Positions 36,468-45,409 of a DNA stretch of 64,000 nt are shown piece by piece. Below the pieces are notes generated by a model, which worked only from the letters and a program-made list of their open reading frames with translations, was not told where the DNA came from and made no database searches. The stretch comes from Hydrogenophaga sp. BPS33. GTDB taxonomy: Bacteria; Pseudomonadota; Gammaproteobacteria; Burkholderiales; Burkholderiaceae_C. Position 1 is the stretch's first letter, and every line of letters starts with the position of its first letter. The stretch lies in assembly GCF_009859475.1 (NCBI RefSeq), contig NZ_CP044549.1, positions 3,906,001 to 3,970,000 on the forward strand, given 5' to 3'. Made by a program: the position numbers and the translations under genes.

Positions 36468-38242
36468 CGACGCGCTCCGGCCGGCGCACCGCCGGGACCA
36501 CCGAAGTTCTGCTGGCCCACGCCCGTGCCCTGGCGCTGCGTGTTGGTGGTGGCGCGCTCGGGTTCGCGCACACCGGCGATCACCCGATCGCCTTCGCTCA
36601 AGCCCGAGAGCACCTCGGCGTGCACGCGGTTGGAGACGCCGATGGTGACCTCGCGCTCCTCGATGCTGCCGTCGGCCAGCATGACTTTCACCTTGGCCTG
36701 GCGCGGGCCCCGCGGTGCGCGCAGCCCGCCCTCGCCTCGCGGCATGCCGCTGAGGTTGGCGTTGGCGTTGGCCGGCTTGCCGTCGGCCGCGGCGGACGGC
36801 GTGCGCGCCGCACCGTTGGCGCCCTGCGCTGGCGCGCTCGGCTTCTTGCCCGCTTCGGCCGTTGCGCCACTGGTGCCACTGGCAGCTCCACCGCCCTTCT
36901 GTGCCTGCGATCCGTTCTGCTCGCGCTCCTTGCGGCGCTGCTCGCGCAACTTGGCGCGTTCTTCTTCCGACATGTTCTGGAACGCTTCGCGGTCCATGCG
37001 CGGGCGCTCGCCCGACGCACCGCCGGCCTGCGCCAAGAGCACCGTGTCCGCCACGGTCTTGAAGGCGTCGCCGGGAATGGACGAGGTGCTGGTGCCGCGC
37101 GGCGCCGGTGTAGCGGGAGCGGGGGTGCCCGAGGGCGACGAAGGTGGCGTCGCGGCGGGCGCTGAAGGACCGGAACCCGCACCGGGCCCGCGACCACCGG
37201 CACCGCCCTGCTGAGCGCCCCGGTTGCCCTGGGCACCCCGCTGCATCGTCAGCGCCGACATCGGCACCACCAGCACATCCTTGGCCTCGGCCACCACGAA
37301 GAACACCTGCGCAGTCATGCTCGTCATGAGGCTGCGGTTGTTGTTGGGCACCTCGAAGAGCGCGTTGTACAGCACCACGTTGTTCGTCACCGTGGGCGTG
37401 GGTTCGATCTTCTTGAGCTCGCCATACCAGCGGCGTCCCTGGCCGCCCAGCGTGGTGAAGTACACCGGCATGCCGCCGCGCAGCTTGCTCACGTCGGCTT
37501 CGGACACCTGTGTCTGCACCGTCATCACCGACAGGTCGGCGATGCGCAGGATGGTCGGCGCCGACTGGTTGGTGTTGAGCGTCTGGCCCTGGCGCGCGGT
37601 GATGCTTACCACGGTGCCGGCCATGGGCGCATAGATCTTGGTGAACTTGAGGTTGGCTTCTTCGACCCGCATGCTGGCCTGCAACTGCTCCATCGACGCC
37701 TTGAGCGAATTGATCTGCGCGCGCGCGGTCTTCACCGCCGTCTCGGCGTTTTGCAAGGTCTCGGTGGTGGTGGCCTCTTCAGCCATCAGGTTCTTCTGGC
37801 GCTGCAAGTCGCGCTCGGTTTTGGCCAGCGTGAGTTCGCGCTCGGCCATCTGCGCCGTCTGCGAGCGCAACTGGGCGCGGCTCGCGTCCACCCGCGCCTG
37901 CGAGGTCTCGGCATCGATCTCGGCCAGCAGGTCGCCTTCCTTCACCTCGGAGCCCACTTCCACATGGATCTTGCGCAACTGGCCCGATACCTGAGCCCCC
38001 ACGTCCACGTAGTCGCGTGGCTGCAGGGAGCCGGTGGCACTCACCTGGTCTTCGATGTCGCCGCGCTGCACCGTGGCGGTGATGTAGGCGTTCTCGGTCT
38101 TGGCGCCCGGGCCCCAGCGGTAGTACGAGAAACCGCCGACCCCGCCGATCACGGCCAGGCCCACCAGCGCGATCAGCGCCCGTTTCCAGGTCTTGCGGCG
38201 GGCGGTGGGCGCCTTGCCCCCTTCACGTTTGACTTCGTTCAT
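36464..38242 (-). CDS. macA: MacA-type periplasmic adaptor with a long low-complexity insertion
   Basis: A 592-residue membrane-fusion protein, much longer than E. coli MacA (about 370). An N-terminal anchor helix (about 20-40) is followed by a lipoyl half-motif ([21 protein letters not shown]), a coiled-coil hairpin (about 113-195), a beta barrel and the membrane-proximal domain. Residues about 334-514 are an insertion of Gly/Ala/Pro/Ser-rich sequence with one charged helix ([19 protein letters not shown]). The membrane-proximal strands resume at [18 protein letters not shown], and the C-terminus is again Gly/Gln-rich. It overlaps macB by 4 bp. It links MacB to the outer-membrane factor. Confidence 0.93.
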   Translation of the reverse strand: MNEVKREGGKAPTARRKTWKRALIALVGLAVIGGVGGFSYYRWGPGAKTENAYITATVQRGDIEDQVSATGSLQPRDYVDVGAQVSGQLRKIHVEVGSEVKEGDLLAEIDAETSQARVDASRAQLRSQTAQMAERELTLAKTERDLQRQKNLMAEEATTTETLQNAETAVKTARAQINSLKASMEQLQASMRVEEANLKFTKIYAPMAGTVVSITARQGQTLNTNQSAPTILRIADLSVMTVQTQVSEADVSKLRGGMPVYFTTLGGQGRRWYGELKKIEPTPTVTNNVVLYNALFEVPNNNRSLMTSMTAQVFFVVAEAKDVLVVPMSALTMQRGAQGNRGAQQGGAGGRGPGAGSGPSAPAATPPSSPSGTPAPATPAPRGTSTSSIPGDAFKTVADTVLLAQAGGASGERPRMDREAFQNMSEEERAKLREQRRKEREQNGSQAQKGGGAASGTSGATAEAGKKPSAPAQGANGAARTPSAAADGKPANANANLSGMPRGEGGLRAPRGPRQAKVKVMLADGSIEEREVTIGVSNRVHAEVLSGLSEGDRVIAGVREPERATTNTQRQGTGVGQQNFGGPGGAPAGARR

Positions 38243-38395
38243 ATCGGTGGTGGTTGGAATGGAGCGGCACCAGGACGGCGGTGCGTGCTCGGAAATGTAG
38301 GGGGATATTGCCGCGCAAATATGGAAAGAATGAGCACGCAGATCGACACGGCTTGCACAAAGTTTGAAAGATTTGCGTTTAGTCTCTGTAGCGCC
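38243..38395. promoter_or_regulatory. Divergent macA / sensor-kinase intergenic region
   Basis: This 153-bp gap must hold promoters for the leftward efflux operon and the rightward two-component operon, suggesting that the regulator may control both. It is AT-richer than its surroundings (38300-38385), but no clear direct-repeat operator was identified by eye. Confidence 0.45.
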
Positions 38396-39952
38396 ATGCC
38401 TTTCCCGACCACCACGCCCTCCCCTCGCCCGCGCGGCTGGCTCTCGCGGTTCGACACCCTGCGCACCAAGCTCTTCCTGGCCATCGCCGGCGCCAACGTC
38501 GTGCTGGTCATGACGGCCTACCTCATCTACAGCTGGAGTTTCGACAAGGGCCTGGTCGAGTACCTGAACCGGGTCGACGAGACGCGCCTGCAGCCCCTGG
38601 TCGTGCGCCTGGCCGACGGCTACCGCCAGAACGGCCACAACTGGGACTGGATCGTGGGCGACCGCCAGCGCTGGTTCGAGCTCTCGCGCGAGACGCTCGG
38701 TGGCGGCAACCGCCAGCAGCGCCGGCCCGGCGAGCAAGGACAACTGCAGGGCACCTCCGGCAGCGCAGCCCCGGCGGACGCGCCCGGTGCGCAAGCCACG
38801 GCCACTCCGCCTGCGCCGCCACCACCACCCGAACCCAGCAGCAACGCCCAGCCCGCGCTCACCATCGACCCCCGCCTCATGCTGTTCGATGCCCAGCGCG
38901 AATTGATCATGGGACCCGAGGGCCGGGCCGAGCAGGCGGTGTTCAAGCCCATCGACGTGAACGGCCAGCGCGTGGGCTACCTGGGCTATGTGCCGCGCCT
39001 GCAGATGGTGACGTCGCTCGAACGCGTGTTCCAGGCGCAGCAGACGCGCACCTACGCGGCCATCGCGCTCGGCCTGCTGGCAGCGGTGCTGCTGAACGCG
39101 GCCCTGATCGCGCGCTGGCTGTCGGGACGCCTGCGCGAACTCGGTGCCGGCACCAGCGCGGTCGCGCGGGGCGACTACGGGGTGCGCCTGCAGGCCCAGG
39201 GCCACGACGAGCTGGCCCAGCTCGCGCAGGCCTTCAACCACATGGCCACCTCCTTGCAGGCCGCGCAAACCGCACGCCAGCAATGGATCGCCGACATCGC
39301 GCACGAACTGCGCACGCCGCTGGCGACCTTGCGCGCCGAGATCGAGGCGCTGCAGGACGGCATCCGCCAGCCCGACCACGCCAACCTGAACTCGCTGGCA
39401 CAAGAGGTGAGCCGGCTCACGCGGCTGGTGGAAGACCTGCGCCTGCTTTCGCTGTCCGACTTGGGCGCGCTGGACTACCGTTTCACCGCCGTCGACCTCG
39501 GCCGCTTCGTCGACCACCACCTCAGCGACGCGAACAGCCCGCCGGGCAAGGCCTTGCAGGTACAGACCGATCTGGCCGACGGCCTGGAGATCCGCGCCGA
39601 TGGCGACCGGCTCGACCAGGTGCTCTCCAACCTGTTGCAGAACACCCAGCGCTACAGCGACGCGCCCGCCACGCTGCGCGTGCAGGTGCAACGCGACGGC
39701 GCCGAGGCCCGCCTGACCTGGGAAGACAGCGGCCCCGGCGTTCCGCCCGAGGCCCTGCCCCATCTGACCGAGCGCCTCTACCGCGTGGATGCCTCGCGCG
39801 CCAGCGCCAGCGGCGGCTCGGGCCTGGGCCTGGCGATCGCCAACGCCATCGTCGAAGGCCATGGCGGGCGCATGCAGGCCTCGGCCAGCGCGCTCGGCGG
39901 CTTGCGCTGGGACATCTGGTGGCCGCTGCAAACCGAGACCGCGAATGGCTGA
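38396..39952 (+). CDS. Sensor histidine kinase (BaeS-like)
   Basis: A 518-residue membrane kinase. TM1 is at about 24-47 and TM2 at about 222-245; the periplasmic region between them carries an unusual Gln/Gly- and Pro/Ala-rich stretch (about 100-150, PPAPPPPPEPS). A HAMP domain, the HisKA box ADIAHELRTPL with phosphorylated His303, the N-box LDQVLSNLLQNTQRY, and the G-boxes DSGPGV and GGSGLGLAI follow. It overlaps the response-regulator gene by 8 bp. Placed divergently from a macAB-type pump, it resembles BaeSR envelope-stress systems controlling efflux; the signal is unknown. Confidence 0.94.
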   Translation: MPFPTTTPSPRPRGWLSRFDTLRTKLFLAIAGANVVLVMTAYLIYSWSFDKGLVEYLNRVDETRLQPLVVRLADGYRQNGHNWDWIVGDRQRWFELSRETLGGGNRQQRRPGEQGQLQGTSGSAAPADAPGAQATATPPAPPPPPEPSSNAQPALTIDPRLMLFDAQRELIMGPEGRAEQAVFKPIDVNGQRVGYLGYVPRLQMVTSLERVFQAQQTRTYAAIALGLLAAVLLNAALIARWLSGRLRELGAGTSAVARGDYGVRLQAQGHDELAQLAQAFNHMATSLQAAQTARQQWIADIAHELRTPLATLRAEIEALQDGIRQPDHANLNSLAQEVSRLTRLVEDLRLLSLSDLGALDYRFTAVDLGRFVDHHLSDANSPPGKALQVQTDLADGLEIRADGDRLDQVLSNLLQNTQRYSDAPATLRVQVQRDGAEARLTWEDSGPGVPPEALPHLTERLYRVDASRASASGGSGLGLAIANAIVEGHGGRMQASASALGGLRWDIWWPLQTETANG

Positions 39953-40655
39953 ACGCATCCTGATCGTCGAAGACGAAAACAAGATCGCTGGCGTGCTGCT
40001 GGACTACCTGCGGCAGTCGGGCTACGACACGCACCACCTCACACGTGGCGACGAGGTCGAGCCCTGGCTGGAACACCATCTGGTGGATCTCGTGCTGCTC
40101 GACCTGATGCTGCCGGGCAAGAGCGGCCTGGACATCTGCAAGGCCCTGCGCGCCGGCGCACCCGGGCGGCCCGCGCCGGCCATCATCATGGTGACGGCGC
40201 GCGTGGAGGAAATCGACCGGTTGCTCGGCCTGGAGCTGGGCGCGGACGACTACATCTGCAAGCCCTTCAGCCCGCGCGAAGTGGTGGCGCGCGTGAAGGC
40301 GGTGCTGCGCCGCGGCACGCATGCGGTGCCCGCCACCGAGGAGTCGCTCCAAGGCCTGGTGCTGGATGACGCCGCCTGGCGCGCCACCATCGCCGGCCAC
40401 GACCTGGGCCTGACCGCCGTGGAATACCAGTTGCTCAAGGTGCTGAGCGCGCGGCCCGGGCGCATCTTCTCGCGCGAACAGCTGATGGATGCGATGTACC
40501 AGGACGAGCGCATCGTCTCGGACCGCACCGTGGACAGCCACATCAAGAAGCTGCGGCGCAAGATCCAGGAACGCTTACCCGAGTACGAACTCATCCACTC
40601 CGTGTACGGCCTGGGCTACAAGTACGAGCCCCCCCCGCAGCCGCTCACGGTGTGA
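39945..40655 (+). CDS. OmpR-family response regulator (BaeR-like)
   Basis: A 236-residue DNA-binding regulator. Its receiver domain has acidic residues VEDEN, phosphorylated Asp53 (LLDLMLPG), a conserved Thr in VTAR and Lys in ICKPFSPREV. The C-terminal winged helix contains LTAVEYQLLKVLS and DRTVDSHIKKLRRKI, then SVYGLGYKYE. The start ATG 39945 overlaps the kinase stop by 8 bp. It is predicted to be phosphorylated by the kinase and to regulate the adjacent efflux operon. Confidence 0.95.
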   Translation: MAERILIVEDENKIAGVLLDYLRQSGYDTHHLTRGDEVEPWLEHHLVDLVLLDLMLPGKSGLDICKALRAGAPGRPAPAIIMVTARVEEIDRLLGLELGADDYICKPFSPREVVARVKAVLRRGTHAVPATEESLQGLVLDDAAWRATIAGHDLGLTAVEYQLLKVLSARPGRIFSREQLMDAMYQDERIVSDRTVDSHIKKLRRKIQERLPEYELIHSVYGLGYKYEPPPQPLTV

Positions 40656-40715
40656 GCGGCTTCCCCCCAGGGGGCGCTCCCTGGGACCGGCAAAGCCGGA
40701 TCCTCGGGAGCCCTG
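40656..40715 (+). repeat. Divergent intergenic palindrome related to family B
   Basis: After the response regulator come GCTTCCCCCCAGGGGGCGC, then TCCCTGGGACCGG, AAGCCGGATCCTCGGGAGCCCTGG. The order of parts (C/G-run hairpin, CCGG..AAGCCGGA, CTCGG..CCCTGG) parallels family B but with many differences. It separates convergent genes and may be a bidirectional terminator. The rest of this 104-bp gap shows nothing. Confidence 0.4.
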
Positions 40716-40759
40716 GTCGTGTGGTCACGTCGCGCCGGACACATTGCCGGCTGTTGGCT

Positions 40760-41701
40760 TCAGCGCTGTGCGATCGCACTCAGCCGTTCGCTGTTCTCGC
40801 GCAGTTCCGCGATCGGGTCGCGGCCTTCGGTTTGCAGCACGATGGTTTTCACGCCGGCTTGTTGCACGGCCTGCGCCACGGGGGCCGGCAGCTCGCGGTG
40901 GTGCAGCACGGCGGCCACCGACGCACTGCGCAACTGCTTGGTCAGGTCGGCCAGGGCTTGCGGGGTCCAAGCTTCGTCGGCGCGCGCGTCGGTGCCCGCG
41001 AGATCGAGGTTGAAGCCGTTGACGAGGTAGTGCAGCCGGTCCGACAGGCTGAACACGGCCACGTTGCTGGCCGTGGCCAAACGGGCTTCGCTCTGCGCGG
41101 TGATGTCCAGCACCTGCCGGCGCAGCGCGGCGGCATTGGCCTGCAAGCGCGCCTTCGCCACCGGCACCAGGCGCGCGACGTCGCCCACGATCACGTCGGC
41201 CATGCGGCCGAGGTTCACCGGGTCCAACCAGGGCAGATCGTTCGCAGAAGCGGCCTGCTCCTGCAAGGCCATGCCCGGCAAGGAGGCGTCGAGCGGCCGC
41301 GCCGCATCGATCTCGATCAGGCGAATGTTCTCGCGGCGTGCCAGCGGAAACAACGGGTCGTCCGGCCAGATGGAGCGCAACGCGACCACGGCATCGGCCT
41401 GCCGCGCGGCTTCGCCCAGCGCGTTCGCGCCGCGGCCGGAAAAGAACGCGAGCTGGCGGTTCGGCGGCAGCGTTTCGGGAGCCGGCCGCAGCACGCCGAT
41501 GCCAGTGTCGTGCACCAGCACAGTGGTGAGCGCGGCCACCACCGGGTGCGAAACGAGCAGGCGCGCCGGCATGGCCGCTGACGCAGCGGGCTTTGCCGCT
41601 GGCTGCGCGAAGGCCACCGACGTGGCGCCCAACGACAAGGCCAGGAGCCCGGTGCGAAACCACGGGCCCAACCACGGACCCAAAGAGCGACGCGAGGTCA
41701 T
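40760..41701 (-). CDS. Divergent metal ABC transporter substrate-binding-like protein
   Basis: A 313-residue exported protein with a signal peptide (to about residue 32, SVAFAQ). Its weak similarity to cluster A-I metal-binding proteins is clearest in VSHPVVAALTTVLVHDTG, ADAVVALRS and the C-terminal QQAGVKTIVLQTEGRDPIAEL, but the usual NPHxYEP histidine motif is absent. It is the last gene of the leftward metal ABC operon and overlaps the permease stop by 4 bp. It may be a second, differently specific binding protein or an accessory metal carrier. Confidence 0.75.
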   Translation of the reverse strand: MTSRRSLGPWLGPWFRTGLLALSLGATSVAFAQPAAKPAASAAMPARLLVSHPVVAALTTVLVHDTGIGVLRPAPETLPPNRQLAFFSGRGANALGEAARQADAVVALRSIWPDDPLFPLARRENIRLIEIDAARPLDASLPGMALQEQAASANDLPWLDPVNLGRMADVIVGDVARLVPVAKARLQANAAALRRQVLDITAQSEARLATASNVAVFSLSDRLHYLVNGFNLDLAGTDARADEAWTPQALADLTKQLRSASVAAVLHHRELPAPVAQAVQQAGVKTIVLQTEGRDPIAELRENSERLSAIAQR

Positions 41702-42600
41702 CCGGCATGTCCTTTCAACGACGGGGTGAACCCCCGCACGATGGCCGCGAGCGCGAACAACGCGCCGGCCGTGAGAATGATGGCCGCGCCCGAAGGCACC
41801 GGCAGTTCGAGTTCGATCGGCACCAGAATGCCGACCAGGGTGCTGACGGTAGCGATCAGCACACTCAGCCAGAAGAAGCCGCGCAAGGACAGGCTCAGCA
41901 GCCGGGCGGCGGCGGCGGGAATGATGAGCAAGGCGCCCACCAGGATCGCGCCGATCACCTTCACCGAAGCCACCGTGACGATCGTCACCAGCACCACGAA
42001 CAGGTAGTCCAGCAGCTTCACGCGCACCCCGCGCACGCTGGCCAGCTGCGGGTTGAAGCTGGCCAGCATGAAGCGGTTGTAGAGCGGCACGGTGAGGGCC
42101 AGCACGAGCGCACCGACCACCGCGAGCACCAGCAGGTCGTTGGCATCCACCGTGAGCACCGAGCCGAACAGCACGTTCTCCAGAATGTGGATGTTCACGC
42201 GCCCCGAGAGCATGAGCAGCAGGCTCGCCCCCATCGCCAGCGAGACGGCGAGGAAGACGCCGATCAAGGTGTCGGGCGAGAGGCCGGTGCGGTTGCGCAG
42301 GTAGTTCAGCATCATGCCGAACAGCAGGCAGTACGCGAACAGGCTACCGTAGGGCCCGGTGTAGGGTTCGCCCAGCAGAATGCCGATGGCCACACCGGTG
42401 AGCGCCGCATGGCCCACCGCCTCCGAGAAGAAGGCCAGGCGCTTGACCACCACCAGCGTGCCCAGGCCACCGAGCACCGGGCCGATGCACAGGCCGGCCA
42501 GCACCGCGTTGACCACAAAGCCGTAGGCCAGCGAGGCCGGCAAGCTGCCCTGTTCGGCCATGTGCTGGATCGACTGGCGCAGGGATTCCAGAGCGCCCAT
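41698..42600 (-). CDS. Metal ABC transporter permease (ZnuB/MntB family)
   Basis: A 300-residue inner-membrane protein with eight or nine hydrophobic helices. Family features include LGTLVVVKRLAFFSEAVGHA (cytoplasmic coupling region), GISPDT-like GLSPDTLIGVFLAVSLAMG, and SVKVIGAILVGALLIIPAA. It transports divalent metal (zinc, manganese or iron) with the ATPase encoded immediately upstream (1-bp overlap) and binding protein(s) encoded on both sides. The Fur-like site in front of the operon favours iron or manganese over zinc, but this is inference. Confidence 0.93.
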   Translation of the reverse strand: MGALESLRQSIQHMAEQGSLPASLAYGFVVNAVLAGLCIGPVLGGLGTLVVVKRLAFFSEAVGHAALTGVAIGILLGEPYTGPYGSLFAYCLLFGMMLNYLRNRTGLSPDTLIGVFLAVSLAMGASLLLMLSGRVNIHILENVLFGSVLTVDANDLLVLAVVGALVLALTVPLYNRFMLASFNPQLASVRGVRVKLLDYLFVVLVTIVTVASVKVIGAILVGALLIIPAAAARLLSLSLRGFFWLSVLIATVSTLVGILVPIELELPVPSGAAIILTAGALFALAAIVRGFTPSLKGHAG

Positions 42601-43343
42601 CACGCCACCTCTTTCTCGTCGCGCCGCGCGCGGCTGGAGAACAGCGCCAGCACGCGTTCCGGGGTCAATGTGGTGGCGGCGTGACCATCGAACAGCACCT
42701 GGCGGCTCAGGCCGCTCACGTGGTCGGCCATGCGCGTGACGGCATCGAGATCGTGCTCGATCCACAGCACGGTGACGCGGGTCGCGCGCCAATGCGCGAG
42801 CAGGCGCTCGAAGGTGTCGACACCGGCCTCGTCCAGCGCGGACATGGGCTCGTCGAGCAGGATCAGATCGGGCGAGGGAATCAGCGCCTGCGCCAGCAGC
42901 ACGCGCTGGCGTTCGCCGCCCGAGAGCGCACCCATGCGGCGAGCGGCTTTCTCCCACATGCCCACCTGCTGCAAGGCCTGCTCCACCCGTGGCCTCCAGC
43001 GGGGCGACAAGCCCAGGAACACCGGTCGGCGCTGGCACATCGCGCCCATGAAATCCAGCACCGTCATCGGCAGGCCGGCGTCGAAGGCCAGCGCCTGCGG
43101 CACGTAGCCCACGGTGCCGGGCCGATCGCCGGGCCAGGTCATGCGGATCTGCCCTCGGTGGGGCATCTGGCCCAGCAGGGCCTTGAACAAGGAACTCTTC
43201 CCGCCGCCGTTGGGGCCGACCAGCGCGTGCACGCTGCCTGCCGCCACGCGCAGGCTCACCTGCCGCAGGATCTCGGTGTGGCCGAGCGAGAGATCCACCC
43301 GGTCGAACACGATCTCCGGGCCTCCCGCCTGAGCAACGGTCAT
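42600..43343 (-). CDS. Metal ABC transporter ATP-binding protein
   Basis: A 247-residue ATPase: Walker A GPNGGGKSS, Q-loop VGYVPQ, signature LSGGERQRV, Walker B LILLDEPMSALD and the switch His in WIEHDLD. It is typical of the ZnuC/MntA-type family in length and layout. It overlaps the first binding-protein gene by 4 bp upstream and the permease start by 1 bp downstream, so subunits are tightly co-translated. It powers metal import by the permease. Confidence 0.95.
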   Translation of the reverse strand: MTVAQAGGPEIVFDRVDLSLGHTEILRQVSLRVAAGSVHALVGPNGGGKSSLFKALLGQMPHRGQIRMTWPGDRPGTVGYVPQALAFDAGLPMTVLDFMGAMCQRRPVFLGLSPRWRPRVEQALQQVGMWEKAARRMGALSGGERQRVLLAQALIPSPDLILLDEPMSALDEAGVDTFERLLAHWRATRVTVLWIEHDLDAVTRMADHVSGLSRQVLFDGHAATTLTPERVLALFSSRARRDEKEVA

Positions 43344-44278
43344 GCGGACTCCTGGATCGCGCGCACCACGGTCGCCAGGTTGCGGGCAATCTCTTTCTCG
43401 AACTTGTCGGCGGTGTACGCACCGTGCGAGATGTGGGTCAGCGCGTAGAGGCGCACGCCGGTTTCGCGGCGGATGGTGTCGACGTAGGCGGAAGGAAAGT
43501 CCATCTCCGAGAAGATCACCTTCACGTCGAGCGAGCGGATCTGGTCGATCGTGCCCTTGAGCTGCGACGGGCTGGGTTCGATGCCGTGCGCCGGCTCCAC
43601 CACCGCGGCCACTTCGAGCCCGAACTCGCGCAGCAGGTAGTCGTAGGCGCCGTGGATGGTGGCGATGCGAAAGTCTGCGCCGGGCGCCTTGGCCAGCTGG
43701 CCCAGCGCGTCGGCGCGCAGCTTGCGCAACTTCTGCGCGTAGGCGCGCGCGTTGTTCGTATAGGCCGGGGCGTTCGACGGGTCGAGCTTGCCCAGTTCGC
43801 GCGCAATGGTGTTGACCTGCGAGATCGACGCCGTCACCGACAGGAAAGTGTGCGGATTCACTACCTTGCCCGAGGTGCCGCGGCCCGTGCCCACCGCCGC
43901 CAGCAGCGGCACTTGTGCATTGGCCTCGATCACCTTCAGGTCGGGCTTCTCGCTGGCCTTGACCATACGGCCGGCGAAGTCGTCGTGCCCGACGCCGTTG
44001 AGCACGATCACATCGAGCGAGCCGATGCGTTTGATGTCTTCGGTGCGCGGTTCGTAGGCGTGGGGGTTGAACCCGGCGGGAATCACCGGCACCACCTCGG
44101 CCAGCTCGCCCACCACGTTGGCCACGTAGCTGTAGTACGGGTGCAAGGTCACACCCACGCGCAGCTTGCGCGCCTGCGCCCAGGCGGGCGCGCTGGCCGC
44201 GCACAGCGCCAGGGGCGACCAGGCCAGGGCGGACAGCAGGGTGCGGCGGCGCGCGGAAGGCTTGTGGCGGTCTTGCAT
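43340..44278 (-). CDS. Metal ABC transporter substrate-binding protein (ZnuA/MntC-like)
   Basis: A 312-residue periplasmic metal-binding protein (cluster A-I). The signal peptide ends near residue 34 (APAWA). Likely ligands include His73 in NPHAYEP, the histidine in NPHTFLSV, the histidine of IHGAYDYLL, and an acidic residue in SEMDFPSAYVD. A long rigid helix between lobes is visible (NNARAYAQKLRKLRAD). Unlike zinc-specific ZnuA it lacks a His-rich loop, so manganese or iron is possible. It is the first transporter gene of the leftward operon, overlapping the ATPase gene by 4 bp. Confidence 0.93.
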   Translation of the reverse strand: MQDRHKPSARRRTLLSALAWSPLALCAASAPAWAQARKLRVGVTLHPYYSYVANVVGELAEVVPVIPAGFNPHAYEPRTEDIKRIGSLDVIVLNGVGHDDFAGRMVKASEKPDLKVIEANAQVPLLAAVGTGRGTSGKVVNPHTFLSVTASISQVNTIARELGKLDPSNAPAYTNNARAYAQKLRKLRADALGQLAKAPGADFRIATIHGAYDYLLREFGLEVAAVVEPAHGIEPSPSQLKGTIDQIRSLDVKVIFSEMDFPSAYVDTIRRETGVRLYALTHISHGAYTADKFEKEIARNLATVVRAIQESA

Positions 44279-44327
44279 GAAAGGAATTCCGAGAGAAGAA
44301 GAGAAACGAAAACGGACGCTGCGCCGA

Positions 44328-44942
44328 TCAGTGCGCGACGTCCTTGCGCGTGACGCCCGCGTCGTAACGCACCACGACCTGGCGCCAGCCCTGGCGCGTG
44401 AGCGCAGCGTCATCGAGCGGCTCGGGCCACGGGTGTGCGTCCTGGCCCTGGCGCTGCACCCAGACCTGGGGCTCGCCGCCATGGCCATGCGCGTCATGCG
44501 CGCCCTCGGGGTCCGCGGCAGGCAGGCGCAGCAGCATGGAAGCCGCCACATCGGGCGCTGCGCTGCGCCCCGCATACGCCCTGTTCTGGCCCTGCGCGAT
44601 GGCGCGCCATTCGTGCCCGCCGCGCGTGCCCGCACCAGCGCCCACGGCGAACGGCGGCAGCTCCATCTCACGCAGTTGCTCGATGCGCGGCAGCGCCTGC
44701 TCGCCTTCCATCAGCGCGGCGATCTCCTCGGCCGCCACCAGCAGATCGGCGTGCACGCCCTGCTCCACCGCGTTGAGCTGTGTGCGCGCGTCGATCTGGT
44801 TCGCCGCCAGCGAGGCGTCTGCTGCGGGCTGCGCGCGCGCGCCGATCAGGATCGCCGCGACCAGCACGGTGCAGGCCGCCGCCAGCAACACCCACAAGGT
44901 TTCGTGGCCGGCGCCCGCCGGTTTCACGACTTGCACGTTCAT
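44328..44942 (-). CDS. Membrane-anchored accessory protein of the metal ABC operon (possibly DUF6162)
   Basis: A 204-residue protein with one N-terminal membrane helix (about 15-36, ETLWVLLAAACTVLVAAILIG), an alpha-helical region (about 45-95) and a C-terminal part rich in Gly, Ala and His (DPEGAHDAHGHGG). The His-containing loop could bind metal. Genes of this type are found beside metal ABC importers; I think it is DUF6162, but this is not certain. It lies between the 109-residue secreted protein and the binding-protein gene, overlapping the former by 4 bp. Confidence 0.7.
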   Translation of the reverse strand: MNVQVVKPAGAGHETLWVLLAAACTVLVAAILIGARAQPAADASLAANQIDARTQLNAVEQGVHADLLVAAEEIAALMEGEQALPRIEQLREMELPPFAVGAGAGTRGGHEWRAIAQGQNRAYAGRSAAPDVAASMLLRLPAADPEGAHDAHGHGGEPQVWVQRQGQDAHPWPEPLDDAALTRQGWRQVVVRYDAGVTRKDVAH

Positions 44943-45268
44943 GGTTTCACGTCGGCATGGTCGACCTCGGCGGAGTGCTCGCCGCCGTCCTCCAGACGCA
45001 CGAAGAACTCGCCCGCGGGGCGCTTGAACGTCCAGGACGAATCGCTGCCCAAGGTGCTCTTGAGCAGCACGCGTTCGTCGTAGGCCTGCACCTGCACCGA
45101 CATGCCCGCCGCGTCACTGCCGTCCGAGAACTCGCCCACACAGCGCACCATGCCTTCGGCCGCCGGCCGGCACGTGAGCAGCAGGCTGTGGGCCGACGCC
45201 AGCCCGGGCAGCAAGGCCGCCGCGAACAAGCTCACGGCCAGGAAAAACGGACGGATTCGGAAGTGCAT
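44939..45268 (-). CDS. Small secreted protein of the metal ABC operon, unknown function
   Basis: A 109-residue protein with a signal peptide (to about residue 26, LLPGLASA) and a mature part of beta-strand character starting HSLLLTCRP; it has two cysteines (CRP and VRCVGE) that could form a disulphide. The N-terminal His after the signal peptide is reminiscent of small metal- or copper-binding proteins, and the fold may be cupredoxin- or transthyretin-like. It is the first gene of the leftward metal operon, with the Fur-like site about 65-80 bp upstream. The next gene overlaps by 4 bp. Confidence 0.75.
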   Translation of the reverse strand: MHFRIRPFFLAVSLFAAALLPGLASAHSLLLTCRPAAEGMVRCVGEFSDGSDAAGMSVQVQAYDERVLLKSTLGSDSSWTFKRPAGEFFVRLEDGGEHSAEVDHADVKP

Positions 45269-45330
45269 GACCAGCGTTCGACAAACATCCACGCCAAGCC
45301 GGTGCCCGGCCGAGGGTGGACGATAATGGA

Positions 45331-45352
45331 TATGAATGAGAATGGTTCCCAA
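45331..45352. promoter_or_regulatory. Fur-box-like site between metal operon and hydroxyacid oxidase
   Basis: AATGAGAATGGTT (45335-45347) matches the Fur pattern AATGATAATCATT at most positions; GATAATGGATATG (45322-45334) directly before it could be a second overlapping site. It sits in a 141-bp gap between divergent genes (starts at 45268 leftward and 45410 rightward), so it may control both. Confidence 0.6.
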
Positions 45353-45409
45353 TTATAGTCGGCAAAGCACCCCACAGCAGCCCGCTGGCGCTCCTGTTTT
45401 TGCTGCAGC

